Positions 20,466 through 29,899 of a DNA stretch of 64,000 nucleotides are shown piece by piece. The notes under the pieces were generated by a model, which ran no database searches, had not been told where the DNA came from, and was given only the letters and a program-made list of their open reading frames with translations. This stretch comes from Vannielia litorea (GTDB lineage Bacteria > Pseudomonadota > Alphaproteobacteria > Rhodobacterales > Rhodobacteraceae). A program made the translations under genes and the position numbers. Location of the stretch: assembly GCF_900142295.1 (NCBI RefSeq), contig NZ_FSRL01000001.1:3410001-3474000 (forward strand), in the 5' to 3' direction. Position 1 is the stretch's first letter. Every line of letters begins with the position of its first letter.

Positions 20466-22212
20466 CCTCCTCTTCGGCGGGCTCGCCGTCTTCGTCCGTC
20501 TCGGCCAGCTCGGCCGGATCGACCCAGCCCAGCGCGATGCGGGCGGACATGACCATGTCCTGGGCCTCTTCGAGCGAGAGATCGAACTTTTCGAGGATGC
20601 CGTCGTCCTTGACGCGCTCGCCATCCACGGTGGTCCAGCCGCCGGCCAGCTCCCAGTCGGCGCAGGTGGCGAAGTCCTCGAGGGTCTTCACGCCATCTTC
20701 GGCCAGGGCCTCGATCATCTGGGGCGTCAGGCCTTCGAAGCTCACCAGGCTGTCTTCGACGCCGAGTTCGCGGGCGCGCTCGAGGGCCTTGCGGTTCTGC
20801 TCGTCGAGGTAGTCGCGGGCACGGGCCTGCAACTCGCCAGCCGTGCCTTCATCGACGCCGTCGATCACCAGAAGCTCATCAAGCTCGACGTAGGCGACTT
20901 CTTCCAGCGAGGTGAAACCCTCGGAGACAAGCAGCTGGGCGAAGAACTCGTCGAGGTCCAGCGTGTCCATGAAGAGCTTGGTACGCTCCTCGAACTCGGC
21001 CTGGCGACGGGCGCTCTCTTCTTCCTCGGTCAGGATGTCGATGTCGAGCCCGGTGAGCTGCGACGCGAGCCGGACGTTCTGGCCGCGGCGGCCGATGGCG
21101 AGCGACAGCTGCTCGTCGGGCACCACCACCTCGATCTTGCCGGCCTCCTCGTCGAGCACCACCTTGCTGACCTCGGCGGGCTGCAGGGCGTTGACGAGGA
21201 AGGTGGGCTGATCGTCGTTCCACGGAATGATGTCGATCTTCTCGCCCTGAAGCTCGTTGACCACGGCCTGCACGCGCGAACCGCGCATACCGACGCAGGC
21301 GCCGACCGGGTCGATCGAGTTGTCGTAAGAGATGACGGCGATCTTGGCGCGGGAGCCGGGATCACGGGCGACGGCCTTGATCTCGATGATGCCGTCGTAG
21401 ATCTCGGGGACTTCCATCTTGAAGAGCTCGGCCATGAACTCGGGCGCGGTGCGGCTGAGGAAGATCTGCGGGCCGCGCTGCTCGCGGCGCACGTCCTTGA
21501 TGTACACGCGGATGCGGTCTCCGGGGCGATAGCTCTCGCGGCCGATCTTCTCGTTGCGGCGCAGCACCGCCTCGCCCGCGCCGATATCGACGATGACGTT
21601 GCCATACTCTTCGCGCTTGACCTGGCCGTTGATGATGGTGCCGGCGCGGTCCTTGAACTCTTCGTACTGGCGGTCGCGCTCGGCCTCGCGGACCTTTTGC
21701 AGGATCACCTGCTTGGCCGACTGGGCGGCGATCCGGCCCATCTCGACGGGCGGAACCTCATCCACCAGCTCGTCGCCCTCGGCGGGCGGGGCGGACTGGT
21801 CGACGCCCTCGGCGAGCGCGCGGTCGAGCTCGGTGGGCTTGCGCAACAGGAAGCGGCGGATCGGGCGCGGGGCCTCATCCTCGCCCTCGGGTTGCGACAT
21901 GCCGCCGATCACGACGTAATCCTTGCCCTTCACGCCCAGGGTCTGCTGGGCCTGGGTCGGGGTCATCTCGGCCTGGTAGTTCTCGAGCTCGGGCTCGCCC
22001 TTCACGGTGCGGATGCGGGTGAAGGTGGCGCGGCCGGTCTTGCGGTCGATCTTGACCCGGATATCCATCTCGGCGCCGTAGCGCGACTTGGCGGCACGGG
22101 CGAGGGACTCTTCCATCGCCTCGATGACGAGACCCGGGTCGATCATCTTTTCCCGGGCCACAGCCTCGGCGGTTTGCAACAGCTCGAGCTGGTTTGCGGA
22201 AGTAATGGCCAT
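20455..22212 (-). CDS. nusA: transcription elongation/termination factor NusA
   Basis: The 585-residue protein contains the N-terminal RNA-polymerase-binding domain ([16 protein letters not shown]), the S1 domain, tandem KH domains ([28 protein letters not shown]) and C-terminal helical repeats followed by an acidic tail. NusA modulates pausing, intrinsic termination and antitermination. The start overlaps the rimP stop by one base (TGATG). A hairpin covers its stop codon. Confidence 0.98.
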   Translation of the reverse strand: MAITSANQLELLQTAEAVAREKMIDPGLVIEAMEESLARAAKSRYGAEMDIRVKIDRKTGRATFTRIRTVKGEPELENYQAEMTPTQAQQTLGVKGKDYVVIGGMSQPEGEDEAPRPIRRFLLRKPTELDRALAEGVDQSAPPAEGDELVDEVPPVEMGRIAAQSAKQVILQKVREAERDRQYEEFKDRAGTIINGQVKREEYGNVIVDIGAGEAVLRRNEKIGRESYRPGDRIRVYIKDVRREQRGPQIFLSRTAPEFMAELFKMEVPEIYDGIIEIKAVARDPGSRAKIAVISYDNSIDPVGACVGMRGSRVQAVVNELQGEKIDIIPWNDDQPTFLVNALQPAEVSKVVLDEEAGKIEVVVPDEQLSLAIGRRGQNVRLASQLTGLDIDILTEEEESARRQAEFEERTKLFMDTLDLDEFFAQLLVSEGFTSLEEVAYVELDELLVIDGVDEGTAGELQARARDYLDEQNRKALERARELGVEDSLVSFEGLTPQMIEALAEDGVKTLEDFATCADWELAGGWTTVDGERVKDDGILEKFDLSLEEAQDMVMSARIALGWVDPAELAETDEDGEPAEEEAGA

Positions 22213-22799
22213 CAGTTGTCCTCCTGACCGTCCATGAGGGTTTGCACCTCGTCAAATTGGGTTTCGTCGACCTGGCCTGCGTCCTTGCGGTGGCGCAGCA
22301 CGTCGCGGATGAGTTCGTCGGTGAGCACGAGCTTGGCGTCGGAGAGCCAGTCGAACTGCAGGCCGATGGTGACGGGCCCGCCCTTTTCCTCGAGCTCGAT
22401 GAGCACTTCGCTGCCCTCGGTGCCGGCGAGCACGCCCTTGAAGCGGCGGCGGCCGTCGATCAGCTCGGTGGTCTCGATGCGGGCCTCGTAGCCCTCCCAG
22501 CGGTCAAAGTCCTTGAGCCGGGTCAAGGGACGGTCGATGCCGGGGCTGGAGACTTCCAGCGTGTATTCTTCCTCGATCGGGTCCTCGACATCGAGCACGG
22601 CGGAGACGGCGGTGGAGATCCTGGCGCAGTCATCCACCTCGATGCCACCCTCGGGCTTTTCGGCCATGATCTGGAGGTTCGGCGTGCGGCCGCCCATCAG
22701 CCGCAGGCGCACCAGCTCGAAGCCCATGCCTTCGAGCACGGGCTGCACGATCTCGGCCATGCGCTGATCCATTCCGGTCTTGGCGATGAGGTCGGTCAT
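22212..22799 (-). CDS. rimP: ribosome maturation factor RimP
   Basis: The 195-residue protein has the RimP signature ([37 protein letters not shown]) and acts in 30S assembly. It is the first gene of the nusA-infB operon. ATG 22799 starts [14 protein letters not shown]. No convincing Shine-Dalgarno lies within 15 bases, which is unusual here. A strong intrinsic hairpin with a T tract lies 25-48 bp upstream, downstream of a candidate promoter, so expression may depend on read-through. Confidence 0.95.
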   Translation of the reverse strand: MTDLIAKTGMDQRMAEIVQPVLEGMGFELVRLRLMGGRTPNLQIMAEKPEGGIEVDDCARISTAVSAVLDVEDPIEEEYTLEVSSPGIDRPLTRLKDFDRWEGYEARIETTELIDGRRRFKGVLAGTEGSEVLIELEEKGGPVTIGLQFDWLSDAKLVLTDELIRDVLRHRKDAGQVDETQFDEVQTLMDGQEDN

Positions 22800-22823
22800 G
22801 AGTGGCGGGGGCCTTTCGGGCAC

Positions 22824-22847
22824 AAAAAAACGGGCGCTGCGGCCCGT
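22824..22847 (-). terminator. intrinsic terminator between pip and rimP (possible leader attenuator)
   Basis: On the minus strand ACGGGC / GCCCGT arms with a 6-base loop are followed by seven T. It lies about 90 bp after the pip stop and in the predicted rimP leader, so it could end pip, attenuate rimP, or both. Confidence 0.85.
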
Positions 22848-22902
22848 CGGAATTTCCGGTGGAGGGTCGGGGGTGGAGGCCGATCCTGCCGCTGTCGAGG
22901 GC

Positions 22903-22931
22903 GATATAGGCCCATGACGCGCGAATCGCAA
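22903..22931 (-). promoter_or_regulatory. candidate sigma-70 promoter for rimP-nusA-infB
   Basis: TTGCGA (22926-22931) and TATATC (22903-22908) are separated by exactly 17 bp on the minus strand, right after the pip stop. Each hexamer matches consensus at four of six positions. Transcription would start near 22896, upstream of the hairpin at 22824-22847. Confidence 0.45.
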
Positions 22932-22937
22932 GGGGGT

Positions 22938-23927
22938 TCAGAACCCGTAGAGCTCCGGTGCCTTGGCAATGCCGCGGGTGGTGCGCACCAGTTCGGCGGA
23001 AATGCCGGGCTCCGAGAGGGCGTGGCCGGCACTCGGGATCATCCTCAGGGTGCCGCGGGGCCAGCGGTCGACGAGAGCCTGCGCGGCCTCGGGAGGGCAG
23101 ATCATATCGTACCGGCCCTGGACGACGGTGCCGGGGATATGGGCGATCTCGGGCATGTCGGCGAGGATCTGGCCATCTTCGCGCAAGAATCCCGCGTGGG
23201 TGAAATAATGGTTCTCGATCCGGGCGAAGGCGCGGGCGTAGCTGCCGCTGCCCTCGCCCATGTTGCCGTGGCTGTCCATCGAGGCGAGCGCGTTCTCCCA
23301 GCCGGCCCAGCGCTGGGCCAGGCGGGTCTCTTCCATCAGGTCGCCGCAGAAGAGGCGCTTGTGGTAGGCGGCGATCAGATCGTCATGCTCGGACTCCGGG
23401 ATCAGCTCGGTGAAGCGTTTCCAGACATCGGGGAAGAACCGCGCTGCGCCGCCGCCGTAGAACCACTGCAGCTCGCGGGCGGTCATCAGGAACACCCCGC
23501 GCAGCACGAGGTAGGCGGCCCGGGTGGGGTGGGCCTGGGCGTAGAGCAGCGAGAGGGTGGCGCCCCAGCTGCCGCCGAACACGACCCAGCGGTCGATGGC
23601 GAGGATCTCGCGGATGCGCTCGATGTCGGCGACCAGATCCTGGGTGGTGTTGTTCTCGACCGAGGCGAAGGGCCGGGACCGGCCGCAGCCGCGCTGGTCG
23701 AACAGCACGATGCGGTAGACATCGGGATCGAAGTAGCGGCGCATCGCCGGCGAGCAACCGCCGCCGGGGCCGCCGTGCAGCACCACCACCGGTATGCCGT
23801 TCGGGTTTCCGCACTGCTCGACATAGATCGAGTGGCCGCCCGGCATGTCGATCATCCGCTGGTCGAACGGGCTGATCGCCGGGTAGAGGTGGCGGTATGC
23901 GCTGTTATGACCCGCGTTCCTGTCCAT
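22938..23927 (-). CDS. pip: proline iminopeptidase (alpha/beta hydrolase)
   Basis: The 329-residue protein has the oxyanion-hole motif HGGPGGG (residues 51-57), [12 protein letters not shown], nucleophile Ser120 in GGSWGAT, and late GRYDMICPP and SAGHAL segments providing Asp and His. This matches family S33 proline iminopeptidases, which release N-terminal proline from peptides. Start ATG 23927 ([16 protein letters not shown]) fits the family N-terminus. It is divergent from ubiG across 58 bp. Confidence 0.93.
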   Translation of the reverse strand: MDRNAGHNSAYRHLYPAISPFDQRMIDMPGGHSIYVEQCGNPNGIPVVVLHGGPGGGCSPAMRRYFDPDVYRIVLFDQRGCGRSRPFASVENNTTQDLVADIERIREILAIDRWVVFGGSWGATLSLLYAQAHPTRAAYLVLRGVFLMTARELQWFYGGGAARFFPDVWKRFTELIPESEHDDLIAAYHKRLFCGDLMEETRLAQRWAGWENALASMDSHGNMGEGSGSYARAFARIENHYFTHAGFLREDGQILADMPEIAHIPGTVVQGRYDMICPPEAAQALVDRWPRGTLRMIPSAGHALSEPGISAELVRTTRGIAKAPELYGF

Positions 23928-23985
23928 GCCTGAGCTATATAGGCTGGCGTGGCCCGGTTCCATGGGTTTGAGAAGGAGATTTGCG

Positions 23986-24729
23986 ATGGCAGTCGATACG
24001 GCGGACCCGGCGGAGCTGGCCAAGTTCGAGGCGATGGCGGCGGAGTGGTGGGACCCGGAGGGCAAGTTCAAGCCGCTGCACATGCTCAACCCCTGCCGGC
24101 TCGACTACATCTGCGACCAGATCGCCGCCGAGTTCGAGCGGGATCGGGCCGGAACAGAGCCTTTTTCGGGGCTGCGTATCCTGGACATCGGCTGTGGCGG
24201 CGGGCTGCTCTCCGAGCCGATGGCACGGATGGGGGCCGAGGTGGTGGGCGCGGATGCCGCCGCCGGCAACATCCCGGTGGCGCGGGTTCACGCGGAGCAA
24301 TCGGGGCTGGAGATCGACTATCGACACACCACCGCCGAGGCACTCGCGGAGGCCGGCGAGCAGTTTGACGTGGTGCTGAACATGGAGGTGGTGGAGCATG
24401 TCGCCTCGCCGCCCGATTACATCGAGGCCTGTCAGCGGCTGCTGAAGCCGGGGGGGCTGATGATCTGCTCCACCATCAACCGCAATCCCAAGAGCTTTGC
24501 CATGGCGATCGTGGGCGCGGAGTGGGTCATGCGGTGGCTGCCCAAGGGCACCCACGACTGGCGGAAGTTCATCACGCCGGACGAGCTTTACGGGTTGCTG
24601 CGCGGAGCCGGGCTGGACCCGGTGGACCGCAAGGGCTTTGTCTTCAATCCGCTCGGCTGGAGCTGGAGCCTGAGCGACCGCGACCTCAGCGTCAACTACG
24701 TGACGGCGAGCGTGAAGCCTGCAGGGTGA
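23986..24729 (+). CDS. ubiG: ubiquinone biosynthesis O-methyltransferase UbiG
   Basis: The 247-residue protein has the SAM-binding motif [17 protein letters not shown] (residues 64-80), [13 protein letters not shown] and the family segment [14 protein letters not shown]. It carries out both O-methylations in ubiquinone synthesis. ATG 23986 follows AGGAG at the right spacing, preferred over in-frame ATG 23926 and 23962. It converges on the marR gene. Confidence 0.97.
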   Translation: MAVDTADPAELAKFEAMAAEWWDPEGKFKPLHMLNPCRLDYICDQIAAEFERDRAGTEPFSGLRILDIGCGGGLLSEPMARMGAEVVGADAAAGNIPVARVHAEQSGLEIDYRHTTAEALAEAGEQFDVVLNMEVVEHVASPPDYIEACQRLLKPGGLMICSTINRNPKSFAMAIVGAEWVMRWLPKGTHDWRKFITPDELYGLLRGAGLDPVDRKGFVFNPLGWSWSLSDRDLSVNYVTASVKPAG

Positions 24730-24770
24730 GGGCGGGTTTTGCCCGGCCGGGCCACCTGCGGAAACGGGGC

Positions 24771-25223
24771 TCAGGGCTCTTCGCTGGAGCCGAGCTTCTG
24801 ACGCAACTCGCGCATGACCGGGAGCATGGCGCGCACGCGCTCCGATCCGATTTCGGCGACAATGGCGGCGATGACCGGGCTCACGGAGGCGATGGCGGCA
24901 TCGCGGGCGGCGCGGCCGGAGGGGCTGATGGAAACCATCTTGCGCCGGGCGTCGTCCCAATCGGGGCGGATGTGCACGTAGCCGGCCCATTCCAGCTTGT
25001 TCAGCGTGTTGGTCATGGCGCCGCGGGTCAGGTGAAACGCCTGGGCCAGCTGGGCCGGGCTGCGCTCTTCATTGATGTGGGCGAGATGGTTCAGCACCGA
25101 AAAATGACTGATCTCCATGCCCTTGGGCAGCGCCTTCGACATACGGTTGCGCGCGAGCTGCTCGGCGGTGAGAAGCTCGGAAAACAGCGCAACGGCCAGG
25201 GTATCTGAGGTTTCAACGGTCAT
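24771..25223 (-). CDS. MarR-family transcriptional regulator
   Basis: The 150-residue protein has a winged-helix MarR domain: SHFSVLNHLAH, SPAQLAQAFHLTRGAMTNTL (recognition helix), then WDDARRKMVSISPSGR in the wing. It should be a homodimeric repressor responsive to small ligands. ATG 25223 opens the conserved part. It is the last gene of comF-grxC-nitrilase-marR on the minus strand and lies 13 bp after the nitrilase stop. Its ligand is unknown. Confidence 0.88.
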   Translation of the reverse strand: MTVETSDTLAVALFSELLTAEQLARNRMSKALPKGMEISHFSVLNHLAHINEERSPAQLAQAFHLTRGAMTNTLNKLEWAGYVHIRPDWDDARRKMVSISPSGRAARDAAIASVSPVIAAIVAEIGSERVRAMLPVMRELRQKLGSSEEP

Positions 25224-25236
25224 CGGGGCAGACGGG

Positions 25237-26067
25237 TCAGGGGCCTTCGAAGGGGCGGTCGTGGGTGAGTGCCGGGATCTTGTGGCGCGCATCGTCCACG
25301 TCCGAGAGGCTCAGGTCAACTGTGATCACACCGGGGGAGGTGCCGCCGTCGGCCAGGATCTCGCCCCAGGGCGAGATCACCAGGCTATGCCCGTGGCTGC
25401 TGCGGGTGCGCCCTTCGGTGGTGGCATGGGTGCCGCATTGGGCGGGCGCGAGCACGAAGCAGCCGGTCTCGATGGCGCGGGCCTGGAGGAGCGGCTGCCA
25501 GTGCGCCGGGCCGGTGCCGGGGGAGAAGGCGGCAGGAACGGTGATGATCTGCGCCCCGGCCTTGGCCAGCGCCCTGTGCAGCTGCGGAAACCTGACATCG
25601 TAGCAGATGGTCATCCCGATCCGGGCAAGCGGTGTTTCGGCCAGAACAGAGAGGTTTCCGGGCCGGTAGCCCGCGCTTTCCCGGTAGGTTTCGGTTTCCG
25701 AGACCTGCACGTCGAACATGTGGATCTTGTCGTAGCGCGCGATGATCTCGCCGCTCGGGCCGATCATGTAGCACCGGTTGGCGAAGCGGCCGTCGGGGTC
25801 GTCGGTCTTGATGCCGATGGACCCGAGGAGAAGGTGACGGCCATGCCGGGCGGCGGCCTCGCGGAAACCGGCGAGGGTGGGGTCGTGCTCCTCGGGCTGC
25901 AGCACCGCAAGCTGACGGGATCGGCTGGCGGAGACGCAGTTGGTGACCTCGGGCGTGCAGATCAGCTCGGCGCCTTCGGCCACGGCCTGATCGACCATCC
26001 CCAGAGTCACCGGCAGGTTGGCGAGCGGGTCGTCGGAGCTGGTGAGCTGGAGCAGGGCGGCGCGCAT
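25237..26067 (-). CDS. carbon-nitrogen hydrolase (nitrilase superfamily, Nit2/omega-amidase-like)
   Basis: The 276-residue protein has the Glu-Lys-Cys triad: E40 (CTPEVTN), K114 (YDKIHMFD) and C155 (ICYDVRFP). It ends at the length expected for Nit1/Nit2-type amidases, which hydrolyse deaminated glutathione or omega-amides. Neighbouring glutaredoxin 3 is compatible with a glutathione-repair role, as an inference. The start overlaps the grxC stop by one base. Confidence 0.9.
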   Translation of the reverse strand: MRAALLQLTSSDDPLANLPVTLGMVDQAVAEGAELICTPEVTNCVSASRSRQLAVLQPEEHDPTLAGFREAAARHGRHLLLGSIGIKTDDPDGRFANRCYMIGPSGEIIARYDKIHMFDVQVSETETYRESAGYRPGNLSVLAETPLARIGMTICYDVRFPQLHRALAKAGAQIITVPAAFSPGTGPAHWQPLLQARAIETGCFVLAPAQCGTHATTEGRTRSSHGHSLVISPWGEILADGGTSPGVITVDLSLSDVDDARHKIPALTHDRPFEGP

Positions 26068-26324
26068 CAGGCGAGCATCGCGTCGAGCTTGCCTGCGCTT
26101 TCGAGGGCGAAGAGATCATCGCTGCCGCCCACGTGGGTCTCGCCGATGAAGATTTGCGGGACGGTGTGGCGGCCCCCGGCACGATCCATCATCTCGGAAC
26201 GGCGGCCCGGCTCCTCGAAGAGGTCTATCTCGGTGAATTCGGCGCCCTTGGAGGCGAGCAGGCGCTTGGCCCGGGCGCAATAGCCGCAGATGGGAGTGGT
26301 GTAGATCTCGATGCGGGCGGACAT
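26067..26324 (-). CDS. grxC: glutaredoxin 3
   Basis: The 85-residue protein has the dithiol site CGYC (residues 13-16, instead of the commoner CPYC), the cis-Pro segment TVPQIFI and GGSDDL for glutathione binding. It reduces disulfides using glutathione. It is one base overlapped with the nitrilase-family gene and 28 bp after comF. Confidence 0.95.
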   Translation of the reverse strand: MSARIEIYTTPICGYCARAKRLLASKGAEFTEIDLFEEPGRRSEMMDRAGGRHTVPQIFIGETHVGGSDDLFALESAGKLDAMLA

Positions 26325-26352
26325 GGCAGAACTCCTGACGTTCTGCCCATAC

Positions 26353-27078
26353 TTAGGTGTCCTTCACCGTTCGCGCCAGTGTGACGACGCGGACATCGGC
26401 AGCGCCGGCAGAGAGGCACGCCTCGGCACAGGCGGCGAGGGTGGCGCCGGAGGTCATCACGTCATCGACCAGCAGCACCTTGCGGCCGATCATGCGATGG
26501 CGCCGCTTGGGATGCGGGCGGATGGCCTCGGCCATGTTGGCAAAGCGCGCGGCGGCCCCGAGACCCTCCTGCCGGGGCGTGGCGCGGGCGCGGATCAGGA
26601 GATCGGGGCAGAGCGGCGCATCGAGCCGCCGGGCGAGGGCGCGGGCGAGCAGGGCGGATTGGTTGTAGCGCCGACGGAACAGGCGGAACCAGTGTAGCGG
26701 CACGGGCGCGATGAGCATGCCGGGCTCATGGACGCGGGCCGCGGCGCGGGCAAGCCAGGGTGCGACGGCCTCGGCCAGGTCGGCGCGGTCGTGACCCTTG
26801 AGGGCGAGCACGAGGCGGCGGCCCTTGCCGCGATAGAGCAGCGCCGATGCCCCGCGCGACCAGGGGCGGGCGATGGTGAGGCAATCGTCGCAGGTGAGGT
26901 CCGGCGCGGTCTCCGGGTCGTCCTCGCCGGGGAGGGGCGCACCGCAGAGGTGACAGGTGAGGCCGGCGATGAAGGCGGTGTCGCGCCAGCAGTCGGGGCA
27001 AAGGCCGGCGTCGGAGCCGGTGACCTCGCCGCAGGTGAGGCACTGGTTGGGGTAGATCACGTGCAGAAGCCGTTGCAT
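26353..27078 (-). CDS. comF: ComF-family phosphoribosyltransferase-like protein
   Basis: The 241-residue protein has N-terminal zinc-finger pairs (CLTCGE, CPDC, CHLCG, CDDC) and a C-terminal phosphoribosyltransferase fold with the PRPP loop VLLVDDVMTSGAT. ComF homologues act in DNA uptake or processing, though many genomes carry the gene without known competence. It is the first gene of the minus-strand set running to marR and diverges from the methyltransferase at 27108. Confidence 0.92.
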   Translation of the reverse strand: MQRLLHVIYPNQCLTCGEVTGSDAGLCPDCWRDTAFIAGLTCHLCGAPLPGEDDPETAPDLTCDDCLTIARPWSRGASALLYRGKGRRLVLALKGHDRADLAEAVAPWLARAAARVHEPGMLIAPVPLHWFRLFRRRYNQSALLARALARRLDAPLCPDLLIRARATPRQEGLGAAARFANMAEAIRPHPKRRHRMIGRKVLLVDDVMTSGATLAACAEACLSAGAADVRVVTLARTVKDT

Positions 27079-27107
27079 CGGCCTGCGCCCTCCCTGATAA
27101 GCCGCCC

Positions 27108-27932
27108 ATGGCCCAGCCGCCCAAACTGACCGACCGCAAGGCCCTCGCCCGCAACCGCGCCCGAGCGGACCGCGATGCGCTGTTCCTGCACGTGCAGGCC
27201 ATCGACGAGATCAAGGAAAGACTCAACGAGGTTAACAGAACCTTTACGCGGCCCTGCGTGGTAACCGGTTTTCCGGATCTCTGGGGTGCGGCCTTTCCCG
27301 ATGCGCGGGTGATCGCGGACGAGGAGGTGCTGGGCATCGAAGAGGGCGCGCATGACCTGGTGATCCACGGCATGGCGCTGCACTGGGCGAGCGATCCGGT
27401 GGGGCAGCTGGTGCAGGCGCGGCGGGGGTTGGTGCCTGACGGGCTGTTCATTGGCGCAATGCTGGGTGGCGAGACCCTGGCCGGGCTCCGGGCCGCGCTG
27501 GCGGAGGCGGAGGTGGCCGAGACCGGCGGCCTTGGACCCCGCGTGCTGCCGATGGGCGAGATCAGGGACCTCGGCGCCTTGCTGCAACGGGCGGGGTTTG
27601 CCCTGCCGGTGGCCGATGCCCTGCCGCTGGAGGTCAGCTATTCGTGCGCGCTGGCGCTGATGCGCGACCTGCGCGCCATGGGTGAGGCCAACGCGATGGA
27701 AGCCCGGCGGCGGGGGCCAACGCGGCGCGGAGTGATCCTGCGGGCGGCCGCCACGCTGGACGCCGCGGCCGGGGCGGATGGGCGTATTCGGGCCATGTTC
27801 GAGACTGTCTTTCTCACCGGATGGTCGCCCGGCCCGGACCAGCCGCAACCGCTCAGGCCCGGATCCGCCCTGACCCGGCTGGCCGACGCGCTGGGCACGG
27901 AAGAACATGGCGAGGACGGTGGGAAGACGTGA
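27108..27932 (+). CDS. SAM-dependent methyltransferase-like protein (NDUFAF5-like)
   Basis: The 274-residue protein begins with the NDUFAF5-type leader (RDALFLHVQAIDEIKERLNE then VNR) and retains DLVIHGMALHWASDPVGQL and LVPDGLF. The glycine-rich SAM loop is poorly conserved (VVTGFPDLWGAAF). In mitochondria this family modifies a complex I subunit. In bacteria it is usually annotated only as a methyltransferase-domain protein. The degenerate loop leaves catalytic activity uncertain. hemH follows 60 bp downstream on the same strand. Confidence 0.8.
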   Translation: MAQPPKLTDRKALARNRARADRDALFLHVQAIDEIKERLNEVNRTFTRPCVVTGFPDLWGAAFPDARVIADEEVLGIEEGAHDLVIHGMALHWASDPVGQLVQARRGLVPDGLFIGAMLGGETLAGLRAALAEAEVAETGGLGPRVLPMGEIRDLGALLQRAGFALPVADALPLEVSYSCALALMRDLRAMGEANAMEARRRGPTRRGVILRAAATLDAAAGADGRIRAMFETVFLTGWSPGPDQPQPLRPGSALTRLADALGTEEHGEDGGKT

Positions 27933-27992
27933 CGCATTGACCCCTGCGCCGCCGGCACTATCCCTAGCGGCAGACAAATGCGAGGACAGCCC

Positions 27993-29009
27993 GTGAGCCA
28001 TCTGCCACCCGACCATCCCCCCGTGAAGCCGCGCAAGATTGGCGTGCTGATCGCCAACCTCGGCACACCGGATTCGCCCGGCTACTGGGACATGCGGCGC
28101 TATCTCAACGAGTTTCTGAGCGACAAGCGGGTGATCGACTACCCGGCCTGGAAATGGCAGCCGATCCTGCAGGGGATCATCCTGACCAAGCGGCCCTTCT
28201 CCAGCGGCAAGAACTACGCGCTGATCTGGGACAAGGCGAAGGACATGTCGCCGCTGATGGTGATCACCATGGCCCAGACCGAGGCGCTGAGGGCCCGGCT
28301 GGCCCAGGACTACGGCGAGCAGGTGATGGTGGATTTCTGCATGCGCTACGGCAACCCCTCGACGGAGTCGAAGGTTGCCGAGATGGTGGCGGCGGGCTGT
28401 GACCGGATCGTGTTCTTTCCCCTCTACCCGCAATACGCCGGGGCGACCACGGGGACGGCGAATGACCAGTTCTTCCGGGCGCTGATGAAGGAGAAGTGGC
28501 AGCCGGCAGTGCGGACGGTGCCGGCCTATTTCGACCGGCCGAGCTACATCGAGGCGCTGGCCGCCTCGGTGGAGGAAAAGATGGGCGATGCGGAGCTGCT
28601 GGTGTGCAGCTACCACGGGATGCCGAAGCGCTACCTGATGGAGGGCGACCCCTACCACTGCCAGTGCCAGAAGACGACGCGGCTGCTGCGCGAGCGGCTC
28701 GGCCTGCCGGAAGAGAAGATCATCACCACCTTCCAGAGCCAGTTCGGGCCGGAAGACTGGCTGCGGCCCTACACGGTGGAGGAGGTCGCCGCGCGGGCGC
28801 AGGCCGGAGTGAAGAGGATCGCCGTGGTGGCCCCCGCCTTCAGCGCAGATTGCATCGAGACGCTGGAGGAGATCGAGGGGGAGATCCGCGAGAGCTTCGA
28901 GCACGCCGGGGGCGAGAGTTTTACCTACATCCCCTGCCTGAACGAACGGCCCGACCATATCGAGGCGCTGGCGGATGCGGTGAAGGAAAACCTGGCGGGG
29001 TGGATCTAG
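27993..29009 (+). CDS. hemH: ferrochelatase
   Basis: The protein is about 338 residues with ferrochelatase signatures: GVLIANLGTPDSP, FFPLYPQYAG, the catalytic-site CSYHGMPKRY and a TFQSQFG segment. It inserts iron into protoporphyrin IX, the last heme step. The HemJ-type oxidase that supplies the substrate is encoded at 60.6 kb. I chose GTG 27993 because GAGGA lies 6 bp upstream. An in-frame ATG at 27978 lacks a ribosome site. Confidence 0.96.
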   Translation: MSHLPPDHPPVKPRKIGVLIANLGTPDSPGYWDMRRYLNEFLSDKRVIDYPAWKWQPILQGIILTKRPFSSGKNYALIWDKAKDMSPLMVITMAQTEALRARLAQDYGEQVMVDFCMRYGNPSTESKVAEMVAAGCDRIVFFPLYPQYAGATTGTANDQFFRALMKEKWQPAVRTVPAYFDRPSYIEALAASVEEKMGDAELLVCSYHGMPKRYLMEGDPYHCQCQKTTRLLRERLGLPEEKIITTFQSQFGPEDWLRPYTVEEVAARAQAGVKRIAVVAPAFSADCIETLEEIEGEIRESFEHAGGESFTYIPCLNERPDHIEALADAVKENLAGWI

Positions 29010-29071
29010 GCCGCGGCCTTGGAGTGGGGCCAGCCCTCACACCTCCGGGATACTTGGAGCAAGAAAGTGAA

Positions 29072-29099
29072 CAGGGCGGCCCAATCCGGTGCCGCCCTG
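29072..29099. terminator. bidirectional terminator-like hairpin between hemH and the L,D-transpeptidase
   Basis: CAGGGCGGC / GCCGCCCTG arms (9 bp perfect) with a 10-base loop lie between convergent genes. On the minus strand the stem is followed by T-rich sequence (TTCACTTTCTT); on the plus strand the tract is poorer. Confidence 0.7.
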
Positions 29100-29121
29100 A
29101 CGCGTTTGGGGTGCGCCCGGC

Positions 29122-29715
29122 TCAGATCAACAGCACCTGCGCACCGACGTTGACCATGCGAAACAGCTCGGCGATGTGCTCGTTGTAGAGGCCGATGCAG
29201 CCGTTGGACGAGCGGCGGCCGATCTTGCGCGTGTCGTGGGTGCCGTGGATGCGGTAGTAGGTCCAGCCGAGGTAGAGCGCGTGGGTGCCGAGCGGATTGT
29301 CGGGACCGGGCGGGATGTAATCGGGCCACTCGGGGTTGCGCTTTTTCATCGCCGGGGTCGGCGACCAGGACGGCCCCTCGACCTTGCGGGCCACGGTGGT
29401 GCGGCCGCGGCGGGTGAGATCCTCTGTGATCGGCACCGAGCTGGGATAGAGCCTGTAGACCGACTGGTCGGAGGACCAGTAGTGCAGCGCACGCGATGTG
29501 GTATCGACCAGGATCGCCCCGCCCCGTGTGGAGCTGAAATAGGGACGCCAGTCGAGCGCACGGAAGCTGGAGATGTTGCGCTGGACCGCCTCCTGGGTGC
29601 CCAGCGCCTCCGGATCGAGCTGCTCGGCCCAGCCGGCGGCGGGCAGGGCGGCGGCGGCGGCGGTGGCGCCAAGAAAGGCACGGCGGTTCAACTTGGTGTG
29701 AAACTGATCGGACAT
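29122..29715 (-). CDS. exported L,D-transpeptidase (YkuD/ErfK family), Tat-type signal
   Basis: The 197-residue protein has an N-terminal twin-arginine segment (LNRRAFLGATAAAA) ending near AGWAEQ. The YkuD catalytic core provides H157 (YRIHGTHD) and the nucleophile C173 (SSNGCIGL, where most homologues have SxGCxR). The family forms 3-3 peptidoglycan cross-links or anchors proteins to the wall. The start at ATG 29715 gives an intact signal. A CAP-domain lipoprotein diverges from it and a second L,D-transpeptidase lies beyond that. Confidence 0.88.
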   Translation of the reverse strand: MSDQFHTKLNRRAFLGATAAAAALPAAGWAEQLDPEALGTQEAVQRNISSFRALDWRPYFSSTRGGAILVDTTSRALHYWSSDQSVYRLYPSSVPITEDLTRRGRTTVARKVEGPSWSPTPAMKKRNPEWPDYIPPGPDNPLGTHALYLGWTYYRIHGTHDTRKIGRRSSNGCIGLYNEHIAELFRMVNVGAQVLLI

Positions 29716-29899
29716 TCTGGCCTCGAACGGTTGGCGTCGGGCGGCAGATCCCTGACGGAATGCATTTATATTGCGGGAAAGCCTCAGTCGCAAATCAAAC
29801 AGGTGACAAATCGGACGCGGGGCGCCGGTGCAATTGCAGAACCCGGAGCGAGTCGGTAAGGCTGACGCCCGATACTCAGCAAGGGGGCTGCCTTTCATC

